Assembly: GCA_964611575.1 (NCBI GenBank)
Contig: CAZTAJ010000059.1
Span: 1-25,566, forward strand
DNA from: CAITUY01 sp964611575
GTDB taxonomy: Bacteria; Verrucomicrobiota; Kiritimatiellia; CAIKKV01; CAITUY01
DNA: 25,566 nt
Reading direction: 5' to 3'
The notes beneath the pieces are model-generated. The model searched no databases and had not been told where the DNA came from. It saw only the letters and a program-made list of their open reading frames with translations. Position 1 is the first letter of the stretch. Every line of letters starts with the position of its first letter. This document shows positions 15,645-23,800 of this stretch, in pieces. A program made the translations under genes and the position numbers.

Positions 15645-15685
15645 TAAGCGGTTATTATTGTGCCTGAAGGCGTGGTATGGCGCAA
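15645..15685 (-). promoter_or_regulatory. Promoter with TAACCGCTTA operator-like site for the secreted protein gene
   Basis: Read on the minus strand, TTGCGC (15685-15680), a 17-nt spacer and CACAAT (15662-15657) form a plausible sigma70-type promoter. Two nt later comes TAACCGCTTA (15654-15645). It differs by one base from TAACCGGTTA at 17546-17555 and sits at the expected transcription start. It is weaker than the other two sites, since one central position breaks the symmetry. Confidence 0.45.
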
Positions 15686-15741
15686 GTGTTTTTTTGTTTT
15701 TTTACTGGCGTCCCATAGGGCCGCCGAGGCTGAAGCGGTTT

Positions 15742-15857
15742 AGGCTGTAGGCTGTCAGGTAAAACGACCGAACGGCGTTCTTGGAATATCGTAAATGCCC
15801 TGGACTGGAAACAGACAGGAATGCCCGCATTCCCTAACAGCCTTCAGCCTACAGCCT
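15742..15857. repeat. Inverted 13-nt repeats AGGCTGTAGGCTG with flanking spacer
   Basis: AGGCTGTAGGCTG (15742-15754) has an exact inverted copy, CAGCCTACAGCCT (15845-15857), 90 nt apart. Each copy is itself built from repeated GGCTG units, and further GGCTGAAG/CTTCAG units flank them. This looks like dispersed low-complexity repeat DNA. The wider 15686-16077 spacer holds no gene that I can support. Confidence 0.65.
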
Positions 15858-15927
15858 GTCAACCTGCATCCTGTGAGATGCATGGGGGACAGACAAAGGC
15901 TACGCAATGGTGGGCTTCCGGAGATGC

Positions 15928-15955
15928 GCCACCATTCTCAGGCCACCATTCTCAG
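15928..15955. repeat. 14-nt perfect tandem duplication GCCACCATTCTCAG
   Basis: GCCACCATTCTCAG occurs twice head to tail (15928-15941 and 15942-15955), immediately before the possible promoter of the ATPase gene. Probably a small replication slippage event. Confidence 0.6.
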
Positions 15956-15956
15956 G

Positions 15957-15985
15957 TTGCAGGAAATCAGCAACTATGGCATATT
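15957..15985 (+). promoter_or_regulatory. Possible promoter of the DUF4143 ATPase gene
   Basis: TTGCAG (15957-15962), a 17-nt spacer and CATATT (15980-15985) resemble a sigma70-type promoter about 90 nt before the ATPase start. The match is partial and unsupported by other evidence. Confidence 0.3.
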
Positions 15986-16077
15986 TTGCGCCATGAAAGA
16001 CATGATTCACGACGTCAATAATGCCGTATGACACGTTTTCGGAAACATCGTTATGTAATCAAGAAAGGCGGCCTGGG

Positions 16078-17382
16078 ATGAAGCGAGCGGCATATCAGGA
16101 CTTGATGGCATGGAAAGCCAGTCATGCCCGCAAGCCACTGTTGGTGCAGGGAGCGCGGCAGGTGGGGAAGACCTGGTTGCTCAAGGAGTTCGGACGCAAC
16201 GAATATGAGTCATGCGCCTATTTCAACTTTGAAGAGACATCGGCGCTCGCCTCGTTGTTCGATGGGGATCTTGTCCCCGGGAACATACTCGAAGTGCTTT
16301 CCGCCTATCGGGGTCAGTTGATTGATCCCTCAAGAACACTTCTGTTCTTCGACGAGATACAGGCCTGCCCCAGAGCACTGACCAGTCTGAAGTATTTCTG
16401 CGAACAGGCGCCCGAGGTTCACCTTGTGGCGGCGGGCTCTCTTCTGGGGGTCAGTGTCGGCAAGACCACCGGTTTCCCGGTGGGCAAGGTGCATTTCCTC
16501 ACCCTGTTTCCGCTCAGTTTCTTTGAGTTCCTTGAGGCCCTGGGCGAAGACGGCCTGCTGGACATGTTGAAGGGAATGCAGACGTTCGAGCCGCTTGCCG
16601 AACTGCTGCACGGTAAGCTTTCAAGCTTGTTGCGGACCTTTCTCTTCACGGGAGGGATGCCGGAAGTGGTCCAGAGTTATCTTCAATCCAGGGATTTTGC
16701 CGTGATCCGGGAAATCCAGCAGGAGATCCTCCACGCCTACCAGCGTGATTTCTCGAAATACACAACGGCAACCCAAGCCATGCGAGTGTCCGAGATCTGG
16801 CGGTCCATCCCTTCGCATCTTGCCCGTGAAAACAAGAAATTCAAGTATGGCGATGTCAGGAAAGGCGGTCGTGCGAGCCAGTTCGAGTCGGCCCTGGAGT
16901 GGCTGCGCGCCGCGGGCCTGATCTACACCTCCACGAACGTAACGGCCGCACGCTTTCCGCTTGCCGGCTATGAGGACCATGGCCGGTTCAAGGCCTATCT
17001 GCTCGACTGCGGCCTGCTTGGCGCCATGATCGATGTCCCGGCCCGGATCATCACGCTCGCAAACGCCTCATTTGCCGAATACAACGGGGCGTTTGTGGAA
17101 AACTTCGTTGCCACGGAACTTGCCCGGAAAAGCGAAGGTGCGCTGCACTACTGGATCAGTGAAGGCATCGCCGAAGTCGATTTCCTCGTGCCGTATGAGG
17201 ATGCAATCCTGCCGCTTGAGGTCAAGAGCGGCTTGAATCGCGCGGTCAAGAGTCTTTGGGTGTACGCCGACCGATTCAAGCCCCCCCGCGTGTACCGCGC
17301 CTCGCCGAGAAACTTCGAATGCCGCGACACGTTCGCCAACATCCCCCTCTACGCGGTCGGTCTTTTCCCGCACGTGCGCTGA
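16078..17382 (+). CDS. AAA ATPase with DUF4143 domain
   Basis: The 434-residue protein is of the widespread AAA_14/DUF4143 type. The P-loop is GARQVGKT (residues 25-32) and Walker B is LLFFDEIQ (88-95). A winged-helix region with ESALEWLRAAGLIY follows. The C-terminus has VENFVATEL and a VDFLV...LPLEVKSG stretch of restriction-endonuclease-like fold style. The cellular role of these ATPases is not settled; they are frequent in accessory and defence-rich DNA and often occur as single genes. ATG 16078 is chosen since AAAGGCGG lies upstream and the family starts with this 'MKRAAY..L..W' pattern; an in-frame ATG 57 nt earlier is unlikely. It stands alone between two sugar units and after repeat-rich spacer DNA, which suggests it was inserted there. 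Confidence 0.92.
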   Translation: MKRAAYQDLMAWKASHARKPLLVQGARQVGKTWLLKEFGRNEYESCAYFNFEETSALASLFDGDLVPGNILEVLSAYRGQLIDPSRTLLFFDEIQACPRALTSLKYFCEQAPEVHLVAAGSLLGVSVGKTTGFPVGKVHFLTLFPLSFFEFLEALGEDGLLDMLKGMQTFEPLAELLHGKLSSLLRTFLFTGGMPEVVQSYLQSRDFAVIREIQQEILHAYQRDFSKYTTATQAMRVSEIWRSIPSHLARENKKFKYGDVRKGGRASQFESALEWLRAAGLIYTSTNVTAARFPLAGYEDHGRFKAYLLDCGLLGAMIDVPARIITLANASFAEYNGAFVENFVATELARKSEGALHYWISEGIAEVDFLVPYEDAILPLEVKSGLNRAVKSLWVYADRFKPPRVYRASPRNFECRDTFANIPLYAVGLFPHVR

Positions 17383-17532
17383 TCGACGGCGAGTGTCCGA
17401 TCTTCCTTTTCACGAACCATGCCGACGACGGGCGTTTCGCCCTGGCGCGGCTGTGCGTGGTGACGGATGCAGGAACCCGCCATGACGATCGGTGCGGAAT
17501 GCTCCCACCTACGGGCGGCGGGAAAAAAGTTC

Positions 17533-17561
17533 TTGCAATAAATGCTAACCGGTTATATATT
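17533..17561 (+). promoter_or_regulatory. Strong promoter with TAACCGGTTA operator in its spacer
   Basis: TTGCAA (17533-17538), a 17-nt spacer and TATATT (17556-17561) form a good sigma70-type promoter 33 nt before the next gene. The perfect 10-bp palindrome TAACCGGTTA (17546-17555) fills the end of the spacer up to the -10 box. A bound repressor would exclude RNA polymerase. The core is shared with the operator at 6433-6450, which points to control by the same LacI-family protein. Confidence 0.7.
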
Positions 17562-17593
17562 GGCGGCATTTGCATCCTATTAAGGAACTGATG

Positions 17594-19609
17594 ATGGCAA
17601 CAACGACACTCAAATCGGGCGGTTCGTCGCTCAGGATAGACGAGCGGGGCGGGCTGGAATTCCTATTCGCGGGGCGGCGCCGGTGGGAAACGACGGCGCT
17701 CTGCGTGCTGCATTACTACGACTGCCAGCATCCCCGGGCCGAACAGGTCCCGGTGCCCCACGATCAGTCGCACGCGCTCGGCACGGCGGGTACGCTCTCG
17801 ATGAGCGCCCGCGGCGCGATGGACGTCCGCCAACTCGACGAGCGGACGGCGGCGGTGGACCTCGCGTTCGACGCGATCCGGATGCGGCTCTCGCTCCGGC
17901 TCGAACTGTCGGCGGAGGGGCAGGGCTTCGACGTCACCATCCCGGCTGACGGTGTGCGCGAGGACATGAGCGAGCAGTTCCGACTGCTGGGGCTGGAACT
18001 CCTGCCCGCCTTCGGCGCGGCGCGCACGGGCGAGCAGGGATATCTGACGCTGCCGAACTGGTCCGGCTGCCAGACGTTCTTCGACAAGGCCTATCCCCGC
18101 GAGGTCTGGCAGACCGTGTACAGCTCCAACGACCAGTGGGAGAACACCTGCAACGCGCCCGTCTTCGGCATCACGCGTTCGCAGGGCACGCTCAGCGGGT
18201 TGATTGCGGCCGGCGACGAAGACGCGCAACTCGTCTGCCGCCGCCACTGGGAGTCGCGCCAGGCCAACAGCGTGCACCCGTACCTGGTGTGGCGCTGGGC
18301 GCAGGAGGACGAGGCGGGCCCCGGGCCGCGGCAGGTGCGGTACCGCTTTGCGCATCCGGACATCCCCGAGGGCGAGGGGTACGCGTTCGTCGCCGCGCAG
18401 TACCGCCGGTTCCTGCGCGCAGAGCGCGGCGTGACGACCTGGGCGGAAAAAGGGAAGGTCCGGCCGGAGGCGCCGGACTTCGCCTCGCGGTTCATGATGA
18501 AGATCTTCATGGCCTACAAGGAGCCGCATCCTGACGGGCAGGGTGAGTACCACTGCGCCTGCACCTGCGAGGAGGCGCGGCAGATTCTGGAACAGTGCCA
18601 GGCCCGCGGCATGCAGAAACTGACCGTGGCCCTCGTCGGCTGGGGACAGGACGGCCATGACGGCAAGTGTCCGACCTATCTGCCGGTGGACGAACGCGTC
18701 GGAGGCGCCGCCGGCATGGCGAAACTGATCGCCTGGTGCCGGGAGCGCGACATCCAGCTCTGCGTGCACGCCAGCTACCACGCCGCCTACCGCTGCAGCC
18801 CCGAGTTCGACGAAAGCGATTGTATCCGGCATCGCAACGGCGAGGTCTGGCGGAGCGTGGTCTGGAGTGGCGGGCGCGAGCACCGGTTGTGTCCCCAGGT
18901 CGCGTTGGAAAGGTATATCCGCCGCGACCTGTCCGCCCTGGCGGGCATGGGGTTGCACGGGCACCACCACTTCGACTGCATCGGCGGGTTCATGTGCTGC
19001 CACTCGCCGTCGCATCCATTGCCGCGCAGGTCCGACTTCATGGAGCAGGTCCGCAACCAGTTCCGGGCCGCGATCGCGACCATGGGCAGCGTCTCGACGG
19101 AAATGCCGTTCGGCCAGTACTTCGGCGTCGTGGACGGGTTCTGGACGGTGTACAGCCGGCCGGGCGCTCATCAGCGCGCGTGCCCCATGGGACGCTACTT
19201 CCTGGACCGCAGCGTGCCGGTGATCGAGATTGCGCTGCACGGCAGCCACGCCTGCACCGAGGGCATCGGCCCGCGGGCGGATGACCCCCTGTGGCGGCGG
19301 CAGATGGCGGAGTTCCTGGCGCTCGGGCTGCGCCCACACATCGAGGTGTGCGCGCGCTCCAGCGCGACGTTCGGGATTCCCGCCTATCCCGACCGCGCCG
19401 AGCTCATGGCGGAAGCGTACCGCCTGGCGTACGGACCGGATGGCTACGTGACGCGCCTCGGGATGCTGGACATCGCGGGACACTGGGACGTCGCGCCCGG
19501 GATCACCCGGACACTTTACAGCGACGGGACGGAAGTATGGGTGAACCTGTCGGGGGAAGAATTCGACGGCATTCCCGCGGGCGACTTTCGAGTGGGAGGA
19601 CCCACATGA
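17594..19609 (+). CDS. Putative glycoside hydrolase, DUF5696-like
   Basis: The 671-residue protein has no signal peptide. The N-terminal 280 residues look like a beta-sandwich, and a barrel-like domain follows (about 295-600). Segments such as FMMKIFMAYKEPH, KLTVALVGWGQDGHD, CVHASYHAAYRCSPEFD, MGLHGHHHFDCIGGFM and STEMPFGQYFGVVDGFWTVY fit the DUF5696 family, which I recall as related to the GH36/GH101-type barrels. The Asp in HFDCIGG is at the place where such barrels carry a catalytic acid, but this is inference. ATG 17594 is chosen with AAGGA 7 nt upstream; the ATG three bases earlier is equally possible. It is the first gene of an operon behind a repressor-controlled promoter. Its substrate is unknown; an alpha-linked glycan is a guess. 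Confidence 0.75.
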   Translation: MATTTLKSGGSSLRIDERGGLEFLFAGRRRWETTALCVLHYYDCQHPRAEQVPVPHDQSHALGTAGTLSMSARGAMDVRQLDERTAAVDLAFDAIRMRLSLRLELSAEGQGFDVTIPADGVREDMSEQFRLLGLELLPAFGAARTGEQGYLTLPNWSGCQTFFDKAYPREVWQTVYSSNDQWENTCNAPVFGITRSQGTLSGLIAAGDEDAQLVCRRHWESRQANSVHPYLVWRWAQEDEAGPGPRQVRYRFAHPDIPEGEGYAFVAAQYRRFLRAERGVTTWAEKGKVRPEAPDFASRFMMKIFMAYKEPHPDGQGEYHCACTCEEARQILEQCQARGMQKLTVALVGWGQDGHDGKCPTYLPVDERVGGAAGMAKLIAWCRERDIQLCVHASYHAAYRCSPEFDESDCIRHRNGEVWRSVVWSGGREHRLCPQVALERYIRRDLSALAGMGLHGHHHFDCIGGFMCCHSPSHPLPRRSDFMEQVRNQFRAAIATMGSVSTEMPFGQYFGVVDGFWTVYSRPGAHQRACPMGRYFLDRSVPVIEIALHGSHACTEGIGPRADDPLWRRQMAEFLALGLRPHIEVCARSSATFGIPAYPDRAELMAEAYRLAYGPDGYVTRLGMLDIAGHWDVAPGITRTLYSDGTEVWVNLSGEEFDGIPAGDFRVGGPT

Positions 19610-19671
19610 ACATTGAGATAGCTTACCTGTTGACGATCCTGAGCCGTGGCCGCCAACGAGGGAAATGCTGA
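19606..19671 (+). CDS. Possible 21-residue leader or coupling ORF
   Basis: An ATG overlaps the stop of the previous gene (ATGA), and GGGAGGA (19594-19600) lies 5 nt before it. The frame encodes 21 residues beginning MNIEIAYLLTILSRG and ends at TGA 19669-19671, just before the AGGAGG of the next gene. The ribosome site is as good as those of the large genes. It may be a short coupling peptide that carries ribosomes across the gap, or the former start of a decayed gene. No homologue is recognised. Confidence 0.3.
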   Translation: MNIEIAYLLTILSRGRQRGKC

Positions 19672-19692
19672 AAAGCAGGAGGCGCGACCGAC

Positions 19693-20847
19693 ATGGCTGA
19701 CGAACCGATGCCCACACCCCGGCAAGCCCTCGCGTGGCTGGAAGAGACGTGCCGACGCCTTCTCCAGCAGGCGCGGCACCCCTGGCCGTCCGGCCTGGTC
19801 TGCTACTACCCGGCCGCCAACGGCGAGGCCTACCCGGCGTTCTACCTGCGCGACTTCACGTACATGGTCGAGTCCGCGCCGCAGTTCATCCCCGCCGAGG
19901 ACGTCCGCTTCGCCATCGACGCGTTCCTCGGTGGAATCTACCGCGACGAGTCGGCCCCGCAGCTGATCGCCCGCGACGGCCAGTGCCAGTACTTCTGCCA
20001 CGGCGCGCGAATGCCGGCGCTGGACAACGCGATGTTCCTGGTCAACCTGGTCGACGCCTACGCCCGGCACTACCTTGACGACCGCCACCTGCATTCGCAC
20101 TTCGAGTCGCTGCAGCGCGTGCTCGCGGCCGTGCCCACGGATCGCCAGACACAACTGGCGTGGGTCGACCCGCGCCGGCCGTACACGAGCTACGGGTTCC
20201 AGGACACGGTGGAGAAGTCCGGCTGCGACCTGTTCTGCTCGCTGCTGCTGCACCAGGCGCACGCGAAGCTGGCCACCCACGCCGCGAGGTTGGGCCGACA
20301 CGAACAGGCCGGGGTCCACCGGGAGAAGATGCAGGGGATTGTCGCGGGCCTGGAGGCGTTGTACTCCGCGGCCGACGGGCTCTATCTGGCCGCCTCCGAG
20401 TCGTGCCGGCAGGTGGACATCTGGGGCTCGATCTTCGGCTGCGCCATGGGTGTGTTTCCACCGCAGCGCCGGCAGGAGGTGGCGCGGCAACTCTGGGAGC
20501 AGCGCGACCGCTACCTGCACCGCGCCCAGGTCCGCCACCTGCGCCAGGACGAATACTGGGAGTCGCTCTTCACCGCGAACCTCAACTACCGCGTGTTCCT
20601 GCGGCCGGGCCAGTTCCAGAACGGCGCCTACTGGGCCACGCCCACGGGGTGGCTGGCGGAGGTGTTCGAGAGCGTGCGGCCGGGCACCGGCGTGGCGCTG
20701 CTGTGCGAACTGGTGGCGGACATGCGGGCGCACGGCGTGTGGGAGTGCGTGGGACCGGAAGGGTATTGTCGGGTGGCGGGGAACCTGTCTTCCGTGGCTC
20801 TTCCGCTGGCGTCACTGCGGCGCATTTCCAACGGGAGACACGAATGA
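19693..20847 (+). CDS. Putative (alpha/alpha)6-barrel glycosidase-like protein
   Basis: The 384-residue protein is mostly helical. It carries motifs typical of six-hairpin glycosidases: YPAFYLRDFTYMVES (about 52-66), ALDNAMFLVNLVDAY, DTVEKSGCDLFCSLLL, DEYWESLF and FQNGAYWATPTGWLAEV. The RDF near the N-terminus and the EYW/NGAYW region recall GH125, GH15 and related families, but I cannot assign a family. There is no signal peptide. ATG 19693 has AGGAGG 10 nt upstream, and the stop overlaps the first of two start sites of the next gene (ATGA). It is paired with a DUF5696-like gene and lies inside the operator-controlled unit, so intracellular breakdown of an oligosaccharide is likely. The substrate is unknown. 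Confidence 0.72.
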   Translation: MADEPMPTPRQALAWLEETCRRLLQQARHPWPSGLVCYYPAANGEAYPAFYLRDFTYMVESAPQFIPAEDVRFAIDAFLGGIYRDESAPQLIARDGQCQYFCHGARMPALDNAMFLVNLVDAYARHYLDDRHLHSHFESLQRVLAAVPTDRQTQLAWVDPRRPYTSYGFQDTVEKSGCDLFCSLLLHQAHAKLATHAARLGRHEQAGVHREKMQGIVAGLEALYSAADGLYLAASESCRQVDIWGSIFGCAMGVFPPQRRQEVARQLWEQRDRYLHRAQVRHLRQDEYWESLFTANLNYRVFLRPGQFQNGAYWATPTGWLAEVFESVRPGTGVALLCELVADMRAHGVWECVGPEGYCRVAGNLSSVALPLASLRRISNGRHE

Positions 20848-20886
20848 AGCAGAACCGAAGGGAGAAACGAATGAAGCAGAACCGAT
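20833..20886 (+). repeat. 27-nt tandem duplication of a ribosome site plus start codon
   Basis: Units 20833-20859 and 20860-20886 match at 25 of 27 positions. Each holds GGGAGA, then ACGA, then ATG followed by AAGCAGAACCGA. The gene that follows therefore has two in-frame starts (20844 and 20871), each with its own Shine-Dalgarno sequence. The first start overlaps the stop of the preceding gene. Confidence 0.85.
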
Positions 20887-23800
20887 ACCGAATGATCATG
20901 GCCGCGATGGTGGGATACACGTTGACTCTCGGTTCGCCGCCGGCGCGGGCGGCGTCGCCAACCGTCCCCGTGCTGCCTTCGTCGCAGTGGACCGTGGAGG
21001 CCGCGCCGGGTGACCAGGTGACGCTGACGGAGCAGGATGGCTGCCTGGGCATTTCGTTCACGGTGGCGATCAAGAAATTCGACAAGGGCTGGATGTCCCG
21101 AAACCAGGGAACGTTCCGCCTCCTGCTCAAACAGCCGGTGCCGCTCAAGGACGATCAAGAGCGGGTGATCTTCGACGCGTCAGGCATGGAGATCGAACGC
21201 GAGGGCTTCTACAAACTCGCCCTGCTCCCGATCGTCCGCGACGCCAGCGGCGAACGGCTGGTCTATCAGCCATGGGCCTATCCACACCTCAAGAGCGGTT
21301 CGAAGAACTGGAGCCGTTGGATGAGCCGAACCTTCTACACCTGCGAGGCGGGCGGGGCGACCCAGAACGTGCTGGAGCCGGTGGGCGGCGACGGCAACGG
21401 TTTCCCCAACGGCGCGCTTACTTTTATCGGCTTCGAAGTCCGGGCCTTGTCGGATGAGAAGACCCGCCAGGGGATCCTGCACCTCGGCTCGATCCGGATT
21501 GACGGCATGCTCCTGCCTGCGGCGGAGACGCCGTTCATCTTCGCCGACAGCCTGCTGAAGGAGGCCGGGGAATATCGAATGGGATTCCAGGTGGCAAACC
21601 GCTTCCAGGGACTGCCGATCCGCGACTGGACGACTCAACTCACGTTCGACCCGGCCGATCAGAAGAGCCGCCGGCAGCGGATTGAGATCCCGCTCGGCCC
21701 CGACGGCGACTATTGGATCCGCTACCAGGCCACCGACGCGGCAGGCCGCGTCGTCGCCGAGGACTCCTTCCGCCAGCAGGTCGAAGGCGCCCCCAAGGCC
21801 GAGCTCCCAGCCGCAGTCGATGCCAAGCGTCCGCCCTCGCTTGGACGGATGATCGTCAATCCAGACCGCGGCGGCGACGGCGTCTACAAGGCCGGCGATC
21901 CGTTGCGCGTCGTCGTCCGCGTCTTTCCCAAGGGCGCGAAAAGCCTCAAGCTGGCCTGGCAGGTCCAGCCATACCGCTTTGCCACGGTCCTCGACGAAGG
22001 AAAGCGCGATTTGGCCTTCAACTCAACAACGGACGGCCAGGATGTCGCGATCAATGTCACCCGCCAGCCGGGGCGCGACGCCTACCGCCTCGAACTCTCC
22101 GTCCTCGACGGCGACAAGGTGGTGGACAAGCAGAGCTACCTCCTCGGCTCGGTCACGGATCTTTCCAAGCCGTACGCGAACCGGTCCGGCCGTGAATGGG
22201 ACCGGGAGAAGGTGAAGCAATCGGCCTATTTCCGGGTCAGCTTCGACGGCCGGAGCGCGAAAACTGAAGACGAGGTGCTCGCACAGTTCCGAACCTATCT
22301 GGAGAACGCCTCGGCGCTGGCGCCGAACACGACCTACGGCATCGACACCGCACAGTTCGAAGTGCTGCCGGGCGTCTATGACTTTGCGATGCTCGACCGC
22401 ATGATGGACATGGCTGCCGACTACGCCATGGCAATGACCATCCGCCTCTCGCACATCGATTCGGCCTGCCGTTTCCTGTGGCAGCCCTACAGGTACCAGC
22501 GGAACTTCGACGGCACCGTCCTCTACGGCCATCCATTCTACGGCGCCTACGCGAGCGGCGACGAGCGCTTCCTTGACTGCTGGGAGCGTTCCTACAAGGC
22601 CCTGCACGAGCGCTACCGTGCGCATCCGGCGTTCCAAGGGTATCTGGTCTATCAGATCGGCGGCGAGATGACGACGCTCGATCGGCCCTGGCTAGGCGAG
22701 ACCGCCGGGTACGAGGCCTGCAATGTGCCCGCGTTCAGAAAATATCTGCAGGAAACGCTGAAGCTCGACCTGGCCGCCCTGAACAAGCGCTGGTCTGCGA
22801 ATTTCGCAAGCTGGGATGACGTGAAGCCGCCATTGCCCGACTTCCGCACCGGGACGCGCCCCGACCTGCGCGTCGCCTGGATGGACTTCTGCCGCTTCAA
22901 GGACGAACTGGCCGGCTCCTGGGGCCGCCGCGCTGTCAGGGGCATACGCGCCTATGACCCGAAACGGGTAATCACGATGTTCGGAGGGCAGGAGGATCTC
23001 TGCGGCGAAGTGGACTTCTTCCACAACGGCGGCTCGCACTTCCTCGAATACTCCGGTGCACTGCGCAACGCCTGGGCCAAGGGCACCGGCACGCTCACCG
23101 AGCCGCACCATCCTACAAGATGGGCCGCCTACGGACCCTGGATACTCGACATCTCGACCTTCGTGATGTTCGCCGAAGCGGGCGGCGGCGGCATGAATAT
23201 CCACCTCTACTTTGGCGAGGGAAGCCAGGAACTGCTGCCGCACTTCGGCGGCCGCTACGCCTACGACCGCATGGAGAAGCTCAAACCCCTCTGGCGCGAA
23301 CTGCACACGGCCGTCGTCCTCGATCCGCCCGCAGAAGTCGCGACGCTCGTGGATCCGGTCACCCTCTACTGCAAACATCGCACCACGTTCGGAGCCCGGC
23401 GCGACGACCTCTCCCGCTGGCTCGCGCTGCTCAAGACGGACTCGGTCACATCTGAGCCCTTCAGGCCGGACCGCAAGGAGCCTTACAAGCTCGTGATGCC
23501 CAACCTCCTGGACGAGGTCATGAGCCTGGAGAACATCACCACCCTCGACCGACTCGTCCGCGGCGGCGCGAAGATGATCATCTCTGCCAACACCGGCTCC
23601 TACAGTCCAGAACTCGGAAAGGAGCCGTTCCAACTCCTGAAGAAGCTCGGCATCGCCCCGCCCAAGGGGGCCTACGAGCAACTGGAGACGGAGGTCGAGG
23701 CCAAGGCCGTCGCCGACGGCCCGCTCTTCGGCAAAGACGCCAAGCTCAAGTTCTTCACCCTCGGCCAGATGCGCCGCGAGGTCGCCGATCCCAAGCTTCT

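Noticed and set aside
17383..17532. Short plus-strand frame continuing after the ATPase gene with protein-like text (CPIFLFTNHADDG)
   Set aside because: No start with a ribosome site and no recognised family. It could be a decayed gene end, but the evidence is too weak to list.
17663..19717. Long minus-strand open frame (684 codons) opposite the DUF5696-like gene
   Set aside because: No family motif and no ribosome site; the plus-strand gene explains the region.
20160..20870. N-terminal extension of the GH42-like frame upstream of 20844
   Set aside because: The upstream part is the shadow of the (alpha/alpha)6-type gene. The signal peptide and duplicated ribosome sites place the start at 20844 or 20871.
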